From positions 1-57,693 of the forward strand of contig NZ_BLWI01000009.1 in the NCBI RefSeq assembly GCF_013282155.1: a DNA stretch of 57,693 bases. Direction: 5' to 3'. The notes under the pieces were generated by a model, which worked only from the letters and a program-made list of their open reading frames with translations, had not been told where the DNA came from and made no database searches. Source of the DNA: Sulfitobacter sp. HGT1 (GTDB taxonomy: Bacteria > Pseudomonadota > Alphaproteobacteria > Rhodobacterales > Rhodobacteraceae). Position numbers and translations under genes: made by a program. Of this stretch, positions 45,609 to 52,873 are shown piece by piece; position 1 is the first letter of the stretch, and every line of letters starts with the position of its first letter.

Positions 45609-46457
45609 ATGACAATGATCAAGAAAATTCTCATATCGGCTGTTGTCGCCCTGGGCCTTACTGGGTCTGCCGCTTATGCGGCGGGTGGTGCAGCGCATGT
45701 CGAAGACTTCGACTTCTCTTTCGAAGGCCCGTTTGGGGCCTACGACACCAACCAGCTTCAGCGTGGTCTTCATATCTACACCGAAGTCTGTGCGGCGTGC
45801 CACGGTCTGAAATTCGTGCCGTTGCGCACCTTGGGTGATGATGGCGGCCCACAGCTGCCAGAAGACCAGGTACGGGCCTATTCGGAACGCTACGAAGTAT
45901 TCGACGGCGAGCTTGACGATTTCCGTCCGGCAACTCCGGTTGACCACTTCCCCGCTTCAGCACTTGAGAACGCGCCCGACCTTAGCCTGATGGCCAAGAA
46001 GCGCGCTGGTTTCCACGGCCCTTACGGTTTGGGGATCAACCAGTTCGTCAAAGGCATCGGCGGACCGGAATACATCGCGTCCCTGATGGTTGGTTACGAA
46101 GAAGCGCCAGAATGCGCGCCCGAGGATTTCCCGGGGTCTTATAACAAAGCGTTCCCAAATGGCGGTATCCCTGATTCGTGCAAAGACGAGCATGGCCATT
46201 CCATGGTCGAGGGCAGCTGGATTTCGATGTCGCAGCCGCTTTATGGCGATGATGTCGAGTATTCGGACGGTCACGAAGCCGATCTGCACCACGAGGCAAT
46301 GGATGTTGCAGCCTTCCTGATGTGGACAGCCGAGCCAAAGATGATGGCACGCAAACAGGCAGGTTTCGCAGGCGTGATCTTTCTGACGCTTCTGTCGGTC
46401 CTGTTGTACCTCACAAACAAGCGTCTCTGGGCTCCGATTAAACACAAGGAAGACTGA
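45609..46457 (+). CDS. petC: Cytochrome c1 subunit of bc1 complex (PetC)
   Basis: 282 residues: signal peptide ([20 protein letters not shown]), heme-binding CAACH (C61, C64, H65), the longer acidic inserts usual in Rhodobacter-type c1 ([18 protein letters not shown] with CKDEHGHSM), and a C-terminal membrane anchor [20 protein letters not shown]. Last gene of petABC, with a terminator after it. Confidence 0.96.
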   Translation: MTMIKKILISAVVALGLTGSAAYAAGGAAHVEDFDFSFEGPFGAYDTNQLQRGLHIYTEVCAACHGLKFVPLRTLGDDGGPQLPEDQVRAYSERYEVFDGELDDFRPATPVDHFPASALENAPDLSLMAKKRAGFHGPYGLGINQFVKGIGGPEYIASLMVGYEEAPECAPEDFPGSYNKAFPNGGIPDSCKDEHGHSMVEGSWISMSQPLYGDDVEYSDGHEADLHHEAMDVAAFLMWTAEPKMMARKQAGFAGVIFLTLLSVLLYLTNKRLWAPIKHKED

Positions 46458-46486
46458 TTTCTCAGTCTTTGCTTACCAACAAATAA

Positions 46487-46524
46487 AGCCTTCTGGATTG
46501 TAATGATCCAGAAGGCTTTTTTGT
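46487..46524 (+). terminator. Terminator of petABC
   Basis: 12-bp stem AGCCTTCTGGAT / ATCCAGAAGGCT followed by T6, 30 bases after the petC stop. A textbook Rho-independent terminator. Confidence 0.93.
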
Positions 46525-46545
46525 TTGTGCGAAGTGGGAGACTCC

Positions 46546-46665
46546 ATGAAGAATACAAACAATTTGGTGGTTAAAGAGAGAGAAGAGCAAGCATCCAGAT
46601 TAATTGAATGCCAATGGCTAAGGTGGGTAACTACCTCGACCGACTCTGTCCCTCTATGCCTCTAA
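46546..46665 (+). CDS. Possible small protein (39 aa)
   Basis: ATG at 46546 follows a near-ideal ribosome site (GTGGGAG, 5-base gap), and the frame runs 39 codons to TAA 46663. The product begins MKNTNNLVVKEREEQASRL and is polar, with no family match known to me. It lies beyond the pet terminator in a 325-base stretch without other genes. Codon use is weak evidence at this length, so it may be spurious. Confidence 0.25.
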   Translation: MKNTNNLVVKEREEQASRLIECQWLRWVTTSTDSVPLCL

Positions 46666-46760
46666 AACGGACAGACATCATCCTGACTAGAAGAATGACT
46701 GTTGTCGTCGGCCCGATGTCTTCAATGTATTTAGAAGTAGTTAAGTGGCGCTCAAGGGTC

Positions 46761-46776
46761 TGTGATCTTGGTCACA
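46761..46776. promoter_or_regulatory. Crp-type palindrome
   Basis: TGTGA-TCTTGG-TCACA matches the classic Crp consensus exactly. It lies seven bases before the stop of the minus-strand Crp/Fnr gene, that is, at its 3' side, and about 100 bases past the small ORF. It could be a site for that regulator, with an unseen transcript as target, or a chance match. Confidence 0.45.
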
Positions 46777-46782
46777 TATGAG

Positions 46783-47475
46783 TCAAATTAGTTCAGAATA
46801 TGCCATTTTTCTGAGATTTTCTTGCTCGAGAATGCGCAAAGACCCGCGCCCCAGATCGATCACACCATTGCGTTTCCACACTGCCAGCGTTTTCGATACG
46901 GATTCACGCGTGGCCCCTACAAATTCCGCCAGTTCTGCCTGTGAGAGCTTGATCGTGTGCGTTTGCGTCCCGCCATTTGACGAAAGATACAGTATCTTTT
47001 GCGCCAGCCGCGCGGGCAGTGGCAAAAACACCTGATCCCGCAATTGTTGCCCCATCCACCGCATACGCCGCCCGGCAAGCTGGATCATATCAACGCCCAG
47101 TTCGGGCCGCTTGTTCAGCGCCGCCAGGACATCCCTGTTCTTGATCCCCCAGACGGTCGCGTTTTCGGTGGCCGTAACCGTGGCCGTCCTTGGGCCGGGA
47201 TCAAACAAGGCGATTTCGCCGAAAATGGCACCTTCGTGCATGACATCCAGGATCAACCTGCGCCCGTCCGATGACAACACGCTGAATTCTAACGATCCGC
47301 TGCCGATGGCAAAGAGCGTTTCACCCGGGTCGTCCTGCGCAAAGAGGATTTCCCCTTTGGTCAATGATTGCTCGGAGGCCAATTCGATCATCAGTTCCTT
47401 CAGCGCCTCTGAGGCGTTGGACAGAAAGCCGTTCTCGATCAATGTCGCCAGGTCTTTTGAGGTGGCATGGGGCAA
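46783..47475 (-). CDS. Crp/Fnr-family transcriptional regulator
   Basis: 230 residues: cyclic-nucleotide-binding fold with FGEIALFDPGPRTATV (85-100), in which E87, R96 and T97 match the cAMP phosphate contacts of Crp, and a C-terminal HTH (LSQAELAEFVGATRESVSKTL). The protein has no cysteine, so it is not an oxygen-sensing Fnr with a 4Fe-4S cluster. Recognition-helix residues R190, E191 and K195 align with Crp R180, E181 and R185, which suits a TGTGA-like half-site. Downstream of mtaB on the same strand, 104 bases apart. Confidence 0.88.
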   Translation of the reverse strand: MPHATSKDLATLIENGFLSNASEALKELMIELASEQSLTKGEILFAQDDPGETLFAIGSGSLEFSVLSSDGRRLILDVMHEGAIFGEIALFDPGPRTATVTATENATVWGIKNRDVLAALNKRPELGVDMIQLAGRRMRWMGQQLRDQVFLPLPARLAQKILYLSSNGGTQTHTIKLSQAELAEFVGATRESVSKTLAVWKRNGVIDLGRGSLRILEQENLRKMAYSELI

Positions 47476-47579
47476 TCGTGGTGTTCCAATTCCTGCAAAA
47501 GGTCCGAGTTTCGGTAACCATCTAGAAACTCAAGCAGAAAGGCAATCGCGGGGTGAAAGCCGCCAACCAATGTAAACGG

Positions 47580-48836
47580 TTAGCGGACCAGCAAATGCGA
47601 CCCGGAATGGCCCAGAATTTCTGCCTCGACGATGCTGCCTTCGGTCTGGGGGGCGGCAAAACGGGTTTCGGTAAACTGTTCCGTGCGCCCCATTGTCGGG
47701 CTTTCCAGCAATATCCGATGAACCCGGCCCTTTTGCGCGTTCAGATGCTTGGCGACCTGACGGTCTCCGGCATCCCGCAACTGTGCTGCGCGCACCTTGA
47801 TCACGGCACCATTGACGGCGGGCATACGTGCCGCAGGCGTCCCTTGTCGGGCCGAATAGGGAAAGACATGCAGCCACGTCAGGTCGCATTCATCCACCAG
47901 CTTTAGGGAATTTTCGAACATCGCATCGGTTTCGGTCGGGAAACCCGCGATAATATCCGCCCCAAAGGTCATGTCGGGCCGCAGTTTGCGCGCGTCTTCG
48001 GCAAAGCGGATCGCGTCGTCGCGCAGATGCCGCCGCTTCATCCGCTTAAGGATCATGTCATCCCCGTGTTGGAGGCTGAGATGCAGATGCGGCATCAAAC
48101 GCGGCTCGGTGGCGATGGCCTGCATCAGGTTTTCGTCCACCTCGATCGAATCAATGGAGCTGATCCGCAAACGTGGCAAATCAGGGACCAATCGCAAAAT
48201 GCGCATGACCAGATCCCCCAGTTTTGGTTCTGACGGCAGATCAGCGCCCCAACTGGTCAGGTCAACGCCGGTCAGCACGACCTCGTTAAAGCCCTTGTCG
48301 ACCAGCCGCTTGATCTGGTCCACCACCACACCGGCTGGCACAGACCGTGAATTACCGCGCCCAAAGGGGATGATGCAGAACGTACAGCGATGGTCGCAGC
48401 CGTTCTGGACCTGAACATAGGCCCGGCTGCGCGTGCCAAACCCGTCAATCAGGTGACCGGCCGTTTCCGTGACCGACATAATGTCATCGACCTGCACGGC
48501 CTCGGATTCGCCAATGAAATCGGCGGCCAGCCCTTGCCACGTCGCCCCGACCATTTTTTCGGTATTGCCGATGACGGCGTCGACCTCGGCCATCTTGGCA
48601 AATGTGTCGGGTTCGGTCTGCGCGGCGCATCCGGTCACGATCAACCGTGCATTCGGATTGGCCTTGCGCAGTTTGCGGATGTCCTGGCGCGCCTTGCGCA
48701 CCGCTTCGGCGGTGACGGCGCAGGTGTTCACGATCACGGCGTTTTGCAGCCCTGCCTGTTGGGCAAGATCTTTCATCGCCTCGGTCTCATAGGCATTCAG
48801 GCGGCAGCCGTGGTTTGAAAAGATCGGCGCGGTCAT
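47580..48836 (-). CDS. mtaB: tRNA t6A37 methylthiotransferase MtaB
   Basis: 418 residues; radical-SAM enzyme adding methylthio to t6A37 in tRNA. The N-terminal UPF0004 domain has C11, C39 and C70 for one 4Fe-4S cluster; the radical-SAM CDHRCTFC has C147, C151 and C154. HLHLSLQHGDDMILKRMKR and ADIIAGFPTET are family marks. The start overlaps the dapF stop by four bases, so dapF and mtaB form an operon. Confidence 0.93.
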   Translation of the reverse strand: MTAPIFSNHGCRLNAYETEAMKDLAQQAGLQNAVIVNTCAVTAEAVRKARQDIRKLRKANPNARLIVTGCAAQTEPDTFAKMAEVDAVIGNTEKMVGATWQGLAADFIGESEAVQVDDIMSVTETAGHLIDGFGTRSRAYVQVQNGCDHRCTFCIIPFGRGNSRSVPAGVVVDQIKRLVDKGFNEVVLTGVDLTSWGADLPSEPKLGDLVMRILRLVPDLPRLRISSIDSIEVDENLMQAIATEPRLMPHLHLSLQHGDDMILKRMKRRHLRDDAIRFAEDARKLRPDMTFGADIIAGFPTETDAMFENSLKLVDECDLTWLHVFPYSARQGTPAARMPAVNGAVIKVRAAQLRDAGDRQVAKHLNAQKGRVHRILLESPTMGRTEQFTETRFAAPQTEGSIVEAEILGHSGSHLLVR

Positions 48837-49702
48837 TTTACGCTATCCAGAAATTCAGGGGTCAGCACGCCGCTGAAAACATGCGCGGTCGGTCCGGTCA
48901 TCCAGACGCCATCCTCGCGCCAGTCGATCTGCAACGTACCCCCGTCAAGGTCGATGCGCACCTTGCGCCCTGTCAGGCCCCTACGGGCCGCTGCAACGGC
49001 CGTGGCGCAACTGGACGACCCGGAGGCAAGGGTGACGCCCACACCACGTTCCCAGACGCGCATACGGATGTGATCGGTGCCAATGACCTGTGCAACCTGA
49101 ACATTGGTACGTTCGGGGTATAGCGGGTGATGTTCAGTGCCGGGGCCGAACTGTTCCAGATCGACAGCGGCCACGTCTTCGACAAAAAACGTGCAATGCG
49201 GATTACCCATTCCGGTGGCTGTAGGTGCGCCGTCGATGGGCAATTCCAATGTATCCATTGCGTGGGCCAGGGGGATGTCCTGCCACTCAAGCTGCGGCTG
49301 GCCCATATTGACCGATGTCAGCCCGTTGCCCATGTCCAGCGCCGCCAGATCACCGCGATCGGTGGTCAGGTGCAGCGATGACTTGCCGGTTTCGTCCATC
49401 AGGAACCGCGCAATGCAGCGGGTCGCATTTCCACAAGCTGCCGACAGGGACCCGTCAGAGTTATAGAACGTCAGATGCGCATCGCCTGTCCCGTTGCTGA
49501 TCACGGCCAGTTGGTCAAACCCCACGCCAAAATGGCGATGCCCGACCGCCTGGGCCAAAGCGGGGGTCACCTGAAACAAATCCCCTCGCGCGGCCGGCAC
49601 GACAGATTCGCGTGCGGCCGGCACGACAGATTCGCGTGCGTCCAGCACGACAAAGTCGTTTCCCAGCCCATGCATTTTCATAAAGGGCAAACCGTTGGTC
49701 AT
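48833..49702 (-). CDS. dapF: Diaminopimelate epimerase DapF
   Basis: 289 residues; interconverts LL- and meso-diaminopimelate for lysine and peptidoglycan. Two catalytic cysteines are in SAACGNATRC (C90) and SGSSSCATAV. The N-terminus FMKMHGLGNDFVVLDAR is typical. Start chosen at ATG 49702. An in-frame 24-bp tandem duplication places RESVVPAA twice (residues 23-38) in the loop after DAR, lengthening it compared with usual enzymes; the frame stays open and both active-site motifs are intact. Confidence 0.93.
   Translation of the reverse strand: MTNGLPFMKMHGLGNDFVVLDARESVVPAARESVVPAARGDLFQVTPALAQAVGHRHFGVGFDQLAVISNGTGDAHLTFYNSDGSLSAACGNATRCIARFLMDETGKSSLHLTTDRGDLAALDMGNGLTSVNMGQPQLEWQDIPLAHAMDTLELPIDGAPTATGMGNPHCTFFVEDVAAVDLEQFGPGTEHHPLYPERTNVQVAQVIGTDHIRMRVWERGVGVTLASGSSSCATAVAAARRGLTGRKVRIDLDGGTLQIDWREDGVWMTGPTAHVFSGVLTPEFLDSVK
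49589..49636 (-). repeat. 24-bp tandem duplication inside dapF
   Basis: Two adjacent 24-base units (49589-49612 and 49613-49636) differ at one base and encode RESVVPAA twice. A third, more diverged unit flanks them at about 49637-49657. Likely a slipped-strand duplication. Confidence 0.85.
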
Positions 49703-49819
49703 ATCGCTGTACATTTGGCGCATATAACGCGGCGAATGAAACTTATCCAGCATGTGCGGAATATTTCGTACGTTAAGGGCTTGACCCCACCGCCCCACCT
49801 TTCTAGTAAGCCGCCTAGT

Positions 49820-49895
49820 GGGCCTGTAGCTCAGTTGGTAGAGCAACTGACTTTTAATCAGTAGGTCTCCGGTTCGAACCCGGACGGGCTCACCA
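49820..49895 (+). tRNA. tRNA-Lys (anticodon TTT)
   Basis: 76 bases with encoded CCA. Acceptor GGGCCTG/CGGGCTC, D-arm GCTCAGTTGGTAGAGC, anticodon stem CTGAC/ATCAG region with loop holding TTT, and T-arm CCGGTTCGAACCCGG. Canonical cloverleaf on the plus strand, divergent from dapF. Confidence 0.95.
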
Positions 49896-50003
49896 TTTTT
49901 ATCAACGGCTTAGATAAAAATGAAAATTACACTGGTTTTTCCAACGCATCGCAGACCGCCAAACCAACCGCCTGCGAAGCGTTGATTTCTAACCACAACT
50001 GCA

Positions 50004-50028
50004 CCCCGACGCCTTGCGCGGGGTTTTG
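50004..50028 (+). terminator. Possible terminator after tRNA-Lys
   Basis: CCCCG...CGGGGTTTT with a short loop, about 110 bases beyond tRNA-Lys. A weak stem but followed by T4. A longer imperfect inverted repeat (AACGC-TCGCAG / CTGCGA-GCGTT) lies just before it at about 49943-49985. Confidence 0.45.
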
Positions 50029-50057
50029 CGTTTTCCATCTGCCTGTCATGTTTTAGA

Positions 50058-50112
50058 TGGTGATCCCGGCTGGGTTCGAACCAGCAACCTGCCCCTTAGG
50101 AGGGAACCGTTC
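50058..50112 (-). other. tRNA-Arg(CCT) 3' fragment: island attachment site
   Basis: On the minus strand 50112 to 50058 reads as the 3' two-thirds of a tRNA: anticodon stem-loop GTTCC-CTCCTAA-GGGGC (anticodon CCT), T-arm GCTGG-TTCGAAC-CCAGC and acceptor strand CGGGATC-A-CCA. The D-arm and 5' acceptor strand are absent; the sequence leaves tRNA similarity and meets the integrase stop at 50119. A 3' tRNA piece next to a tyrosine integrase is the hallmark of an att site left by island integration; the intact tRNA-Arg would be at the other end, outside the window. Confidence 0.8.
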
Positions 50113-50118
50113 ATAGCA

Positions 50119-51213
50119 TTATTCCTTCTTTGATTTCTGCTGCTTGGGTGTTTGTACAGGGTCTTCCTGTACATGGTTTGTACGAAAACGGGCCCTGACA
50201 TCGGCCTCATCCGTCTCCGCATGGGCATAAATACGCATCGGCAAATTGGGGTCAGCCCAGCGACCAGCTTTGGCCGCAGTTACGGGATCGACACCCTGCC
50301 GGACAACTAATTCAGTGAAGAACCCATGACGCCCTGCTTGGTGCGCGGAAAGATATTGGATGCCTGCACGCTTACAGATTGTCTTCCAGCGTGTGTTGTA
50401 CCCGGTCGAGCTGCCATAGCCAAAAACGCGCGGCTTCATGAATTTACCGGTCTTGCGGTTCTTGGGTCGCTTTGGTGGCAAGGCCAGCAGTTCGTCCATC
50501 ATCTCTGGCGATACCGTGATCCAGCTCTCGGGGTGTCCCTTCTGGGCCTTTACCCTTACCTTGTTCTCGGCGGGCCGCAGATCATGAGGCTCTAACGAAA
50601 CAGCCTGATCGATCCGCGCCGCCGTCTCGAACATAAACCGAACCAGCGCCGCGTTGTATGGATCAGCTGCGCTACAGAACGCCTCGATCCACTCCTTGTC
50701 CGCCGGGGTACGCTCAACGCGGCTCGGCTTGTCGCGCAGTTTGTCCTGCGAAATACGTTCAAATTTATCATAGGGCTTTACGCGGATCAGAGGCGTCCCC
50801 AACAACTGGTGTGCATTATTGATGACAGCGCTTGCTGGAACAATAATTTCCCTCCACCAAGTATCGGTCGATGCCATCGGCTTCCATTCTGGCCCAAACC
50901 CCTTCAACAAAGCGCCTGTGATGGCCGTCAGCGGCATGGCCCCAATCTCTTTAACAATTGGAATGAGTCGCTCAGCGTCTTCTTTGGAGGCGTTGTAGAG
51001 CAGGATCGCGTCAGAAAAGGTTTTGCTGATCTCGTCGCCGACAACATGTCGACGTATCTGCATTTCAGTTTCAATCGCTACCCAGTCCCGTGCGCCCGCC
51101 TCTGTAGATGCCTTAGTGCTTCGCCGGTATGGGCCTGCGATCCGCCTGCCGTTGTACTCGACCCAACCCTTAGCCCAGTAGAAGCGACCCCTCTTGTAGA
51201 TTTGGAGCGGCAT
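50119..51213 (-). CDS. int: Tyrosine-type site-specific integrase
   Basis: 364 residues. A basic N-terminal arm-binding part (MPLQIYKRGRFYWAKGWVEY), then the catalytic domain with R200 (ETAARIDQAVSL), K225, H291-x3-R295 (HQAGRHGFF), W319 in the usual His/Trp place (AGRWADP) and nucleophile Y329 (RIYAHAE). The set is complete, so it may be active. It ends seven bases from the tRNA-Arg fragment, which is its likely att site. Its 5' end overlaps the preceding HTH gene by about 136 bases in another frame. Confidence 0.93.
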   Translation of the reverse strand: MPLQIYKRGRFYWAKGWVEYNGRRIAGPYRRSTKASTEAGARDWVAIETEMQIRRHVVGDEISKTFSDAILLYNASKEDAERLIPIVKEIGAMPLTAITGALLKGFGPEWKPMASTDTWWREIIVPASAVINNAHQLLGTPLIRVKPYDKFERISQDKLRDKPSRVERTPADKEWIEAFCSAADPYNAALVRFMFETAARIDQAVSLEPHDLRPAENKVRVKAQKGHPESWITVSPEMMDELLALPPKRPKNRKTGKFMKPRVFGYGSSTGYNTRWKTICKRAGIQYLSAHQAGRHGFFTELVVRQGVDPVTAAKAGRWADPNLPMRIYAHAETDEADVRARFRTNHVQEDPVQTPKQQKSKKE

Positions 51214-51458
51214 GACTGACCTCCTTCAAAAATCGTGTCGATCTGCGCGGGTGTGATCAGCATGGTCCGCCCAAGCCGATAAAATGCGCCTGTATCATTC
51301 GCTCGTTCGCGAAGCGTCCGCTCGGAAATCTCGATGCCTAAGCCCGCCATGACTTCGACCCATTGAGCGGGCGTCTTTCCAAGCCCGAGGATTTGCGAGC
51401 TGTCAGCGTGTTCAACATTTTGCATTACCTTCATCCCTTCCTGCCACTGCTTGCGCAT
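51078..51458 (-). CDS. Small HTH protein overlapping the integrase gene
   Basis: 126 residues. The first 80 look like a DNA-binding protein (WVEVMAGLGIEISERTLRER, LGRTMLITPAQIDTIFE), similar in style to excisionase or AlpA-like helix-turn-helix proteins of islands. The last 45 residues lie over the integrase start in a different frame and are low in complexity. Start uncertain: ATG 51458, or ATG 51425. It overlaps the next upstream small gene by 28 bases. Likely directs excision or represses the integrase; function inferred. Confidence 0.6.
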   Translation of the reverse strand: MRKQWQEGMKVMQNVEHADSSQILGLGKTPAQWVEVMAGLGIEISERTLRERANDTGAFYRLGRTMLITPAQIDTIFEGGQSCRSKSTRGVASTGLRVGSSTTAGGSQAHTGEALRHLQRRAHGTG

Positions 51459-51649
51459 TTGGGCTCGGCCTTAACGGTGAAGAGGGCAACATACTTTTCC
51501 CACGCTCCGCTCGGAATCTTCGGGTTACGTTTTCCCGGTGCCGTGTAGATGTGGTCCAACATGTCTTCGCGGATCAGATAACGAACGTTGGTCACCGGAA
51601 TGCCAACTCGCTCTGCTAGCTCTTTGGGTGTTTCGAGAAGTTTGGTCAT
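51431..51649 (-). CDS. Excisionase-like small DNA-binding protein
   Basis: 72 residues: TPKELAERVGIPVTNVRYLI is a MerR/excisionase-type helix-turn-helix, followed by KIPSGAWEKYVA. The size and place at the head of the HTH-integrase series suggest a recombination directionality factor. Start ATG 51649. Divergent from the XRE-led operon across 175 bases. Confidence 0.7.
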   Translation of the reverse strand: MTKLLETPKELAERVGIPVTNVRYLIREDMLDHIYTAPGKRNPKIPSGAWEKYVALFTVKAEPKCASSGRKG

Positions 51650-51760
51650 GCTTCACCTCATGTTCATGTTGACCACAAAACGAAGCGAAAGATTCTGTTT
51701 TGCCTTCAGGATCAAACAAAAGTACGCTGAAGGTGGATCAAACAAACGCATCGCCACTAT

Positions 51761-51809
51761 TTGTGGTTATCTCTTACAGATATAACCAGCATTGTGGTCA
51801 ATGCAACCA
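51761..51809. promoter_or_regulatory. Paired operator-like repeats before the defence operon
   Basis: The heptamer TTGTGGT occurs at 51761 and again at 51792, 31 bases (about three helical turns) apart. Each copy is followed by AACCA, forming TGGTTAT-N11-ATAACCA (51764-51788) and TGGT-N7-ACCA (51795-51809). They lie just before the XRE gene start at 51825 and are good candidates for its autoregulatory operators. Confidence 0.45.
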
Positions 51810-51824
51810 TTAAGAGGGTTGTGC

Positions 51825-52259
51825 ATGACTATCATGGGCCTAGGAGACCGTCTTTCGGCGGTAAGAAGCCAAGCGCACCTCTCCCAGGAGGAGATGGCGC
51901 AGAGACTCGAGATCAGCCGTAGCGCTTATCAATACTATGAGCGTGGTCAGCGGGATCTGACAGGCTCGCTGCTTCTAAAGATATTCCAAGAGTTCGATGT
52001 TGACCCTCTCTGGATGCTGGAAGGTGACACCGAAACTGGCAAAAGCAGACGCCACGATGAGGTGACACAAGCCTACCGAAAGATTGGCCTCGCGGTTGAA
52101 CACCGCATTAGCGAACGCAGATTGGCAGTAACGCCCGAAAAGAGGTGGGACGCCATTGATTTCCTGTTTGCAGAATTTCTCAACACGGACGCGTTGGTTG
52201 GTGAAAATCACGCGCCGGACACAAGGCGGATCGATAGCATATTGGGATTGGTTGCATAA
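51825..52259 (+). CDS. XRE-family regulator of the defence operon
   Basis: 144 residues with an N-terminal lambda-repressor-like HTH (LSQEEMAQRLEISRSAYQYY, about 19-38, then YERGQRDLTG) and a helical C-terminal part of unknown role. Its size is larger than typical restriction C proteins but the position, first in an operon with methyltransferases and a nuclease-helicase, fits the same job of timing expression. Start at ATG 51825; an earlier in-frame start at 51792 would sit in the operator repeats. Stop and next start overlap (TAATG). Confidence 0.85.
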   Translation: MTIMGLGDRLSAVRSQAHLSQEEMAQRLEISRSAYQYYERGQRDLTGSLLLKIFQEFDVDPLWMLEGDTETGKSRRHDEVTQAYRKIGLAVEHRISERRLAVTPEKRWDAIDFLFAEFLNTDALVGENHAPDTRRIDSILGLVA

Positions 52260-52873
52260 TGACTGACACTGATTTTTCAACAAATATTCATGTGCTAAAA
52301 CCGCGAACGGTCTCAGTCTCAGAGAAGTTAGATCAATTTCTTGAAGAGCACAGGTTGACCCCGGCCATTGCTATGTCGAAGCCAAGAAGGTCACGCCCAA
52401 TTGCAAGCAACATCAACGCTATGAGCTGCGATGAGTGCGGTGACGTTGAATATCTAACTCGCGATTTTTGCCGTTGTGGCCATTACCTGCGCGGTCAGCT
52501 GGAAGACGAATACATCGAGTGGGAAAAGGAGATACAAGCGGACCATATCGAACTCTCGGATTCTGTGTCGCGCAAGTTGAAGCCCGTACGCTACATAGTT
52601 CTTGTAAGCATACTCTTTCTAGTGGTGCCCTTGCTCTATCTGAGCCTGTGGCCAGAACATTTCACGCTCAAGTCATTCCTTTGGTTGATACCTGGGGTCG
52701 TCATCGGTGGTGGATCTGCATTTGTTGAGAAACACATGGATAAGCCAGTGCAGGAAAGCGAGAAATTTCTGCAAAACCACACATTCGAGACTTTCATTGA
52801 ACAAAGGTTTTTCCGCCAGCTAAAAGCAGTTAGCGAGCTTTCGATTGAAGCGCAGAACGGCTCGATCAGATGA
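52259..52873 (+). CDS. Zinc-ribbon membrane protein of unknown function
   Basis: 204 residues. Four cysteines C57, C60, C71 and C73 (CDEC, CRCG) look like a treble-clef or zinc-ribbon knuckle in the soluble N-terminal half. Two hydrophobic segments follow at about 110-131 and 139-156, with a cytoplasmic-looking charged tail. No family is recognised. It is locked into the operon by start/stop overlaps on both sides (TAATG and ATGA), so it is probably required for the system: a membrane-bound sensor, anchor or effector. The N-terminal 50 residues are polar and basic. Confidence 0.75.
   Translation: MTDTDFSTNIHVLKPRTVSVSEKLDQFLEEHRLTPAIAMSKPRRSRPIASNINAMSCDECGDVEYLTRDFCRCGHYLRGQLEDEYIEWEKEIQADHIELSDSVSRKLKPVRYIVLVSILFLVVPLLYLSLWPEHFTLKSFLWLIPGVVIGGGSAFVEKHMDKPVQESEKFLQNHTFETFIEQRFFRQLKAVSELSIEAQNGSIR

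Noticed and set aside
46783..47475. Oxygen sensor FnrL as identity of the Crp/Fnr-family protein
   Set aside because: The translated protein contains no cysteine, so it cannot hold the Fnr iron-sulfur cluster.
47111..47575. Plus-strand frame opposite the Crp/Fnr gene
   Set aside because: Shadow of a well-supported minus-strand gene.
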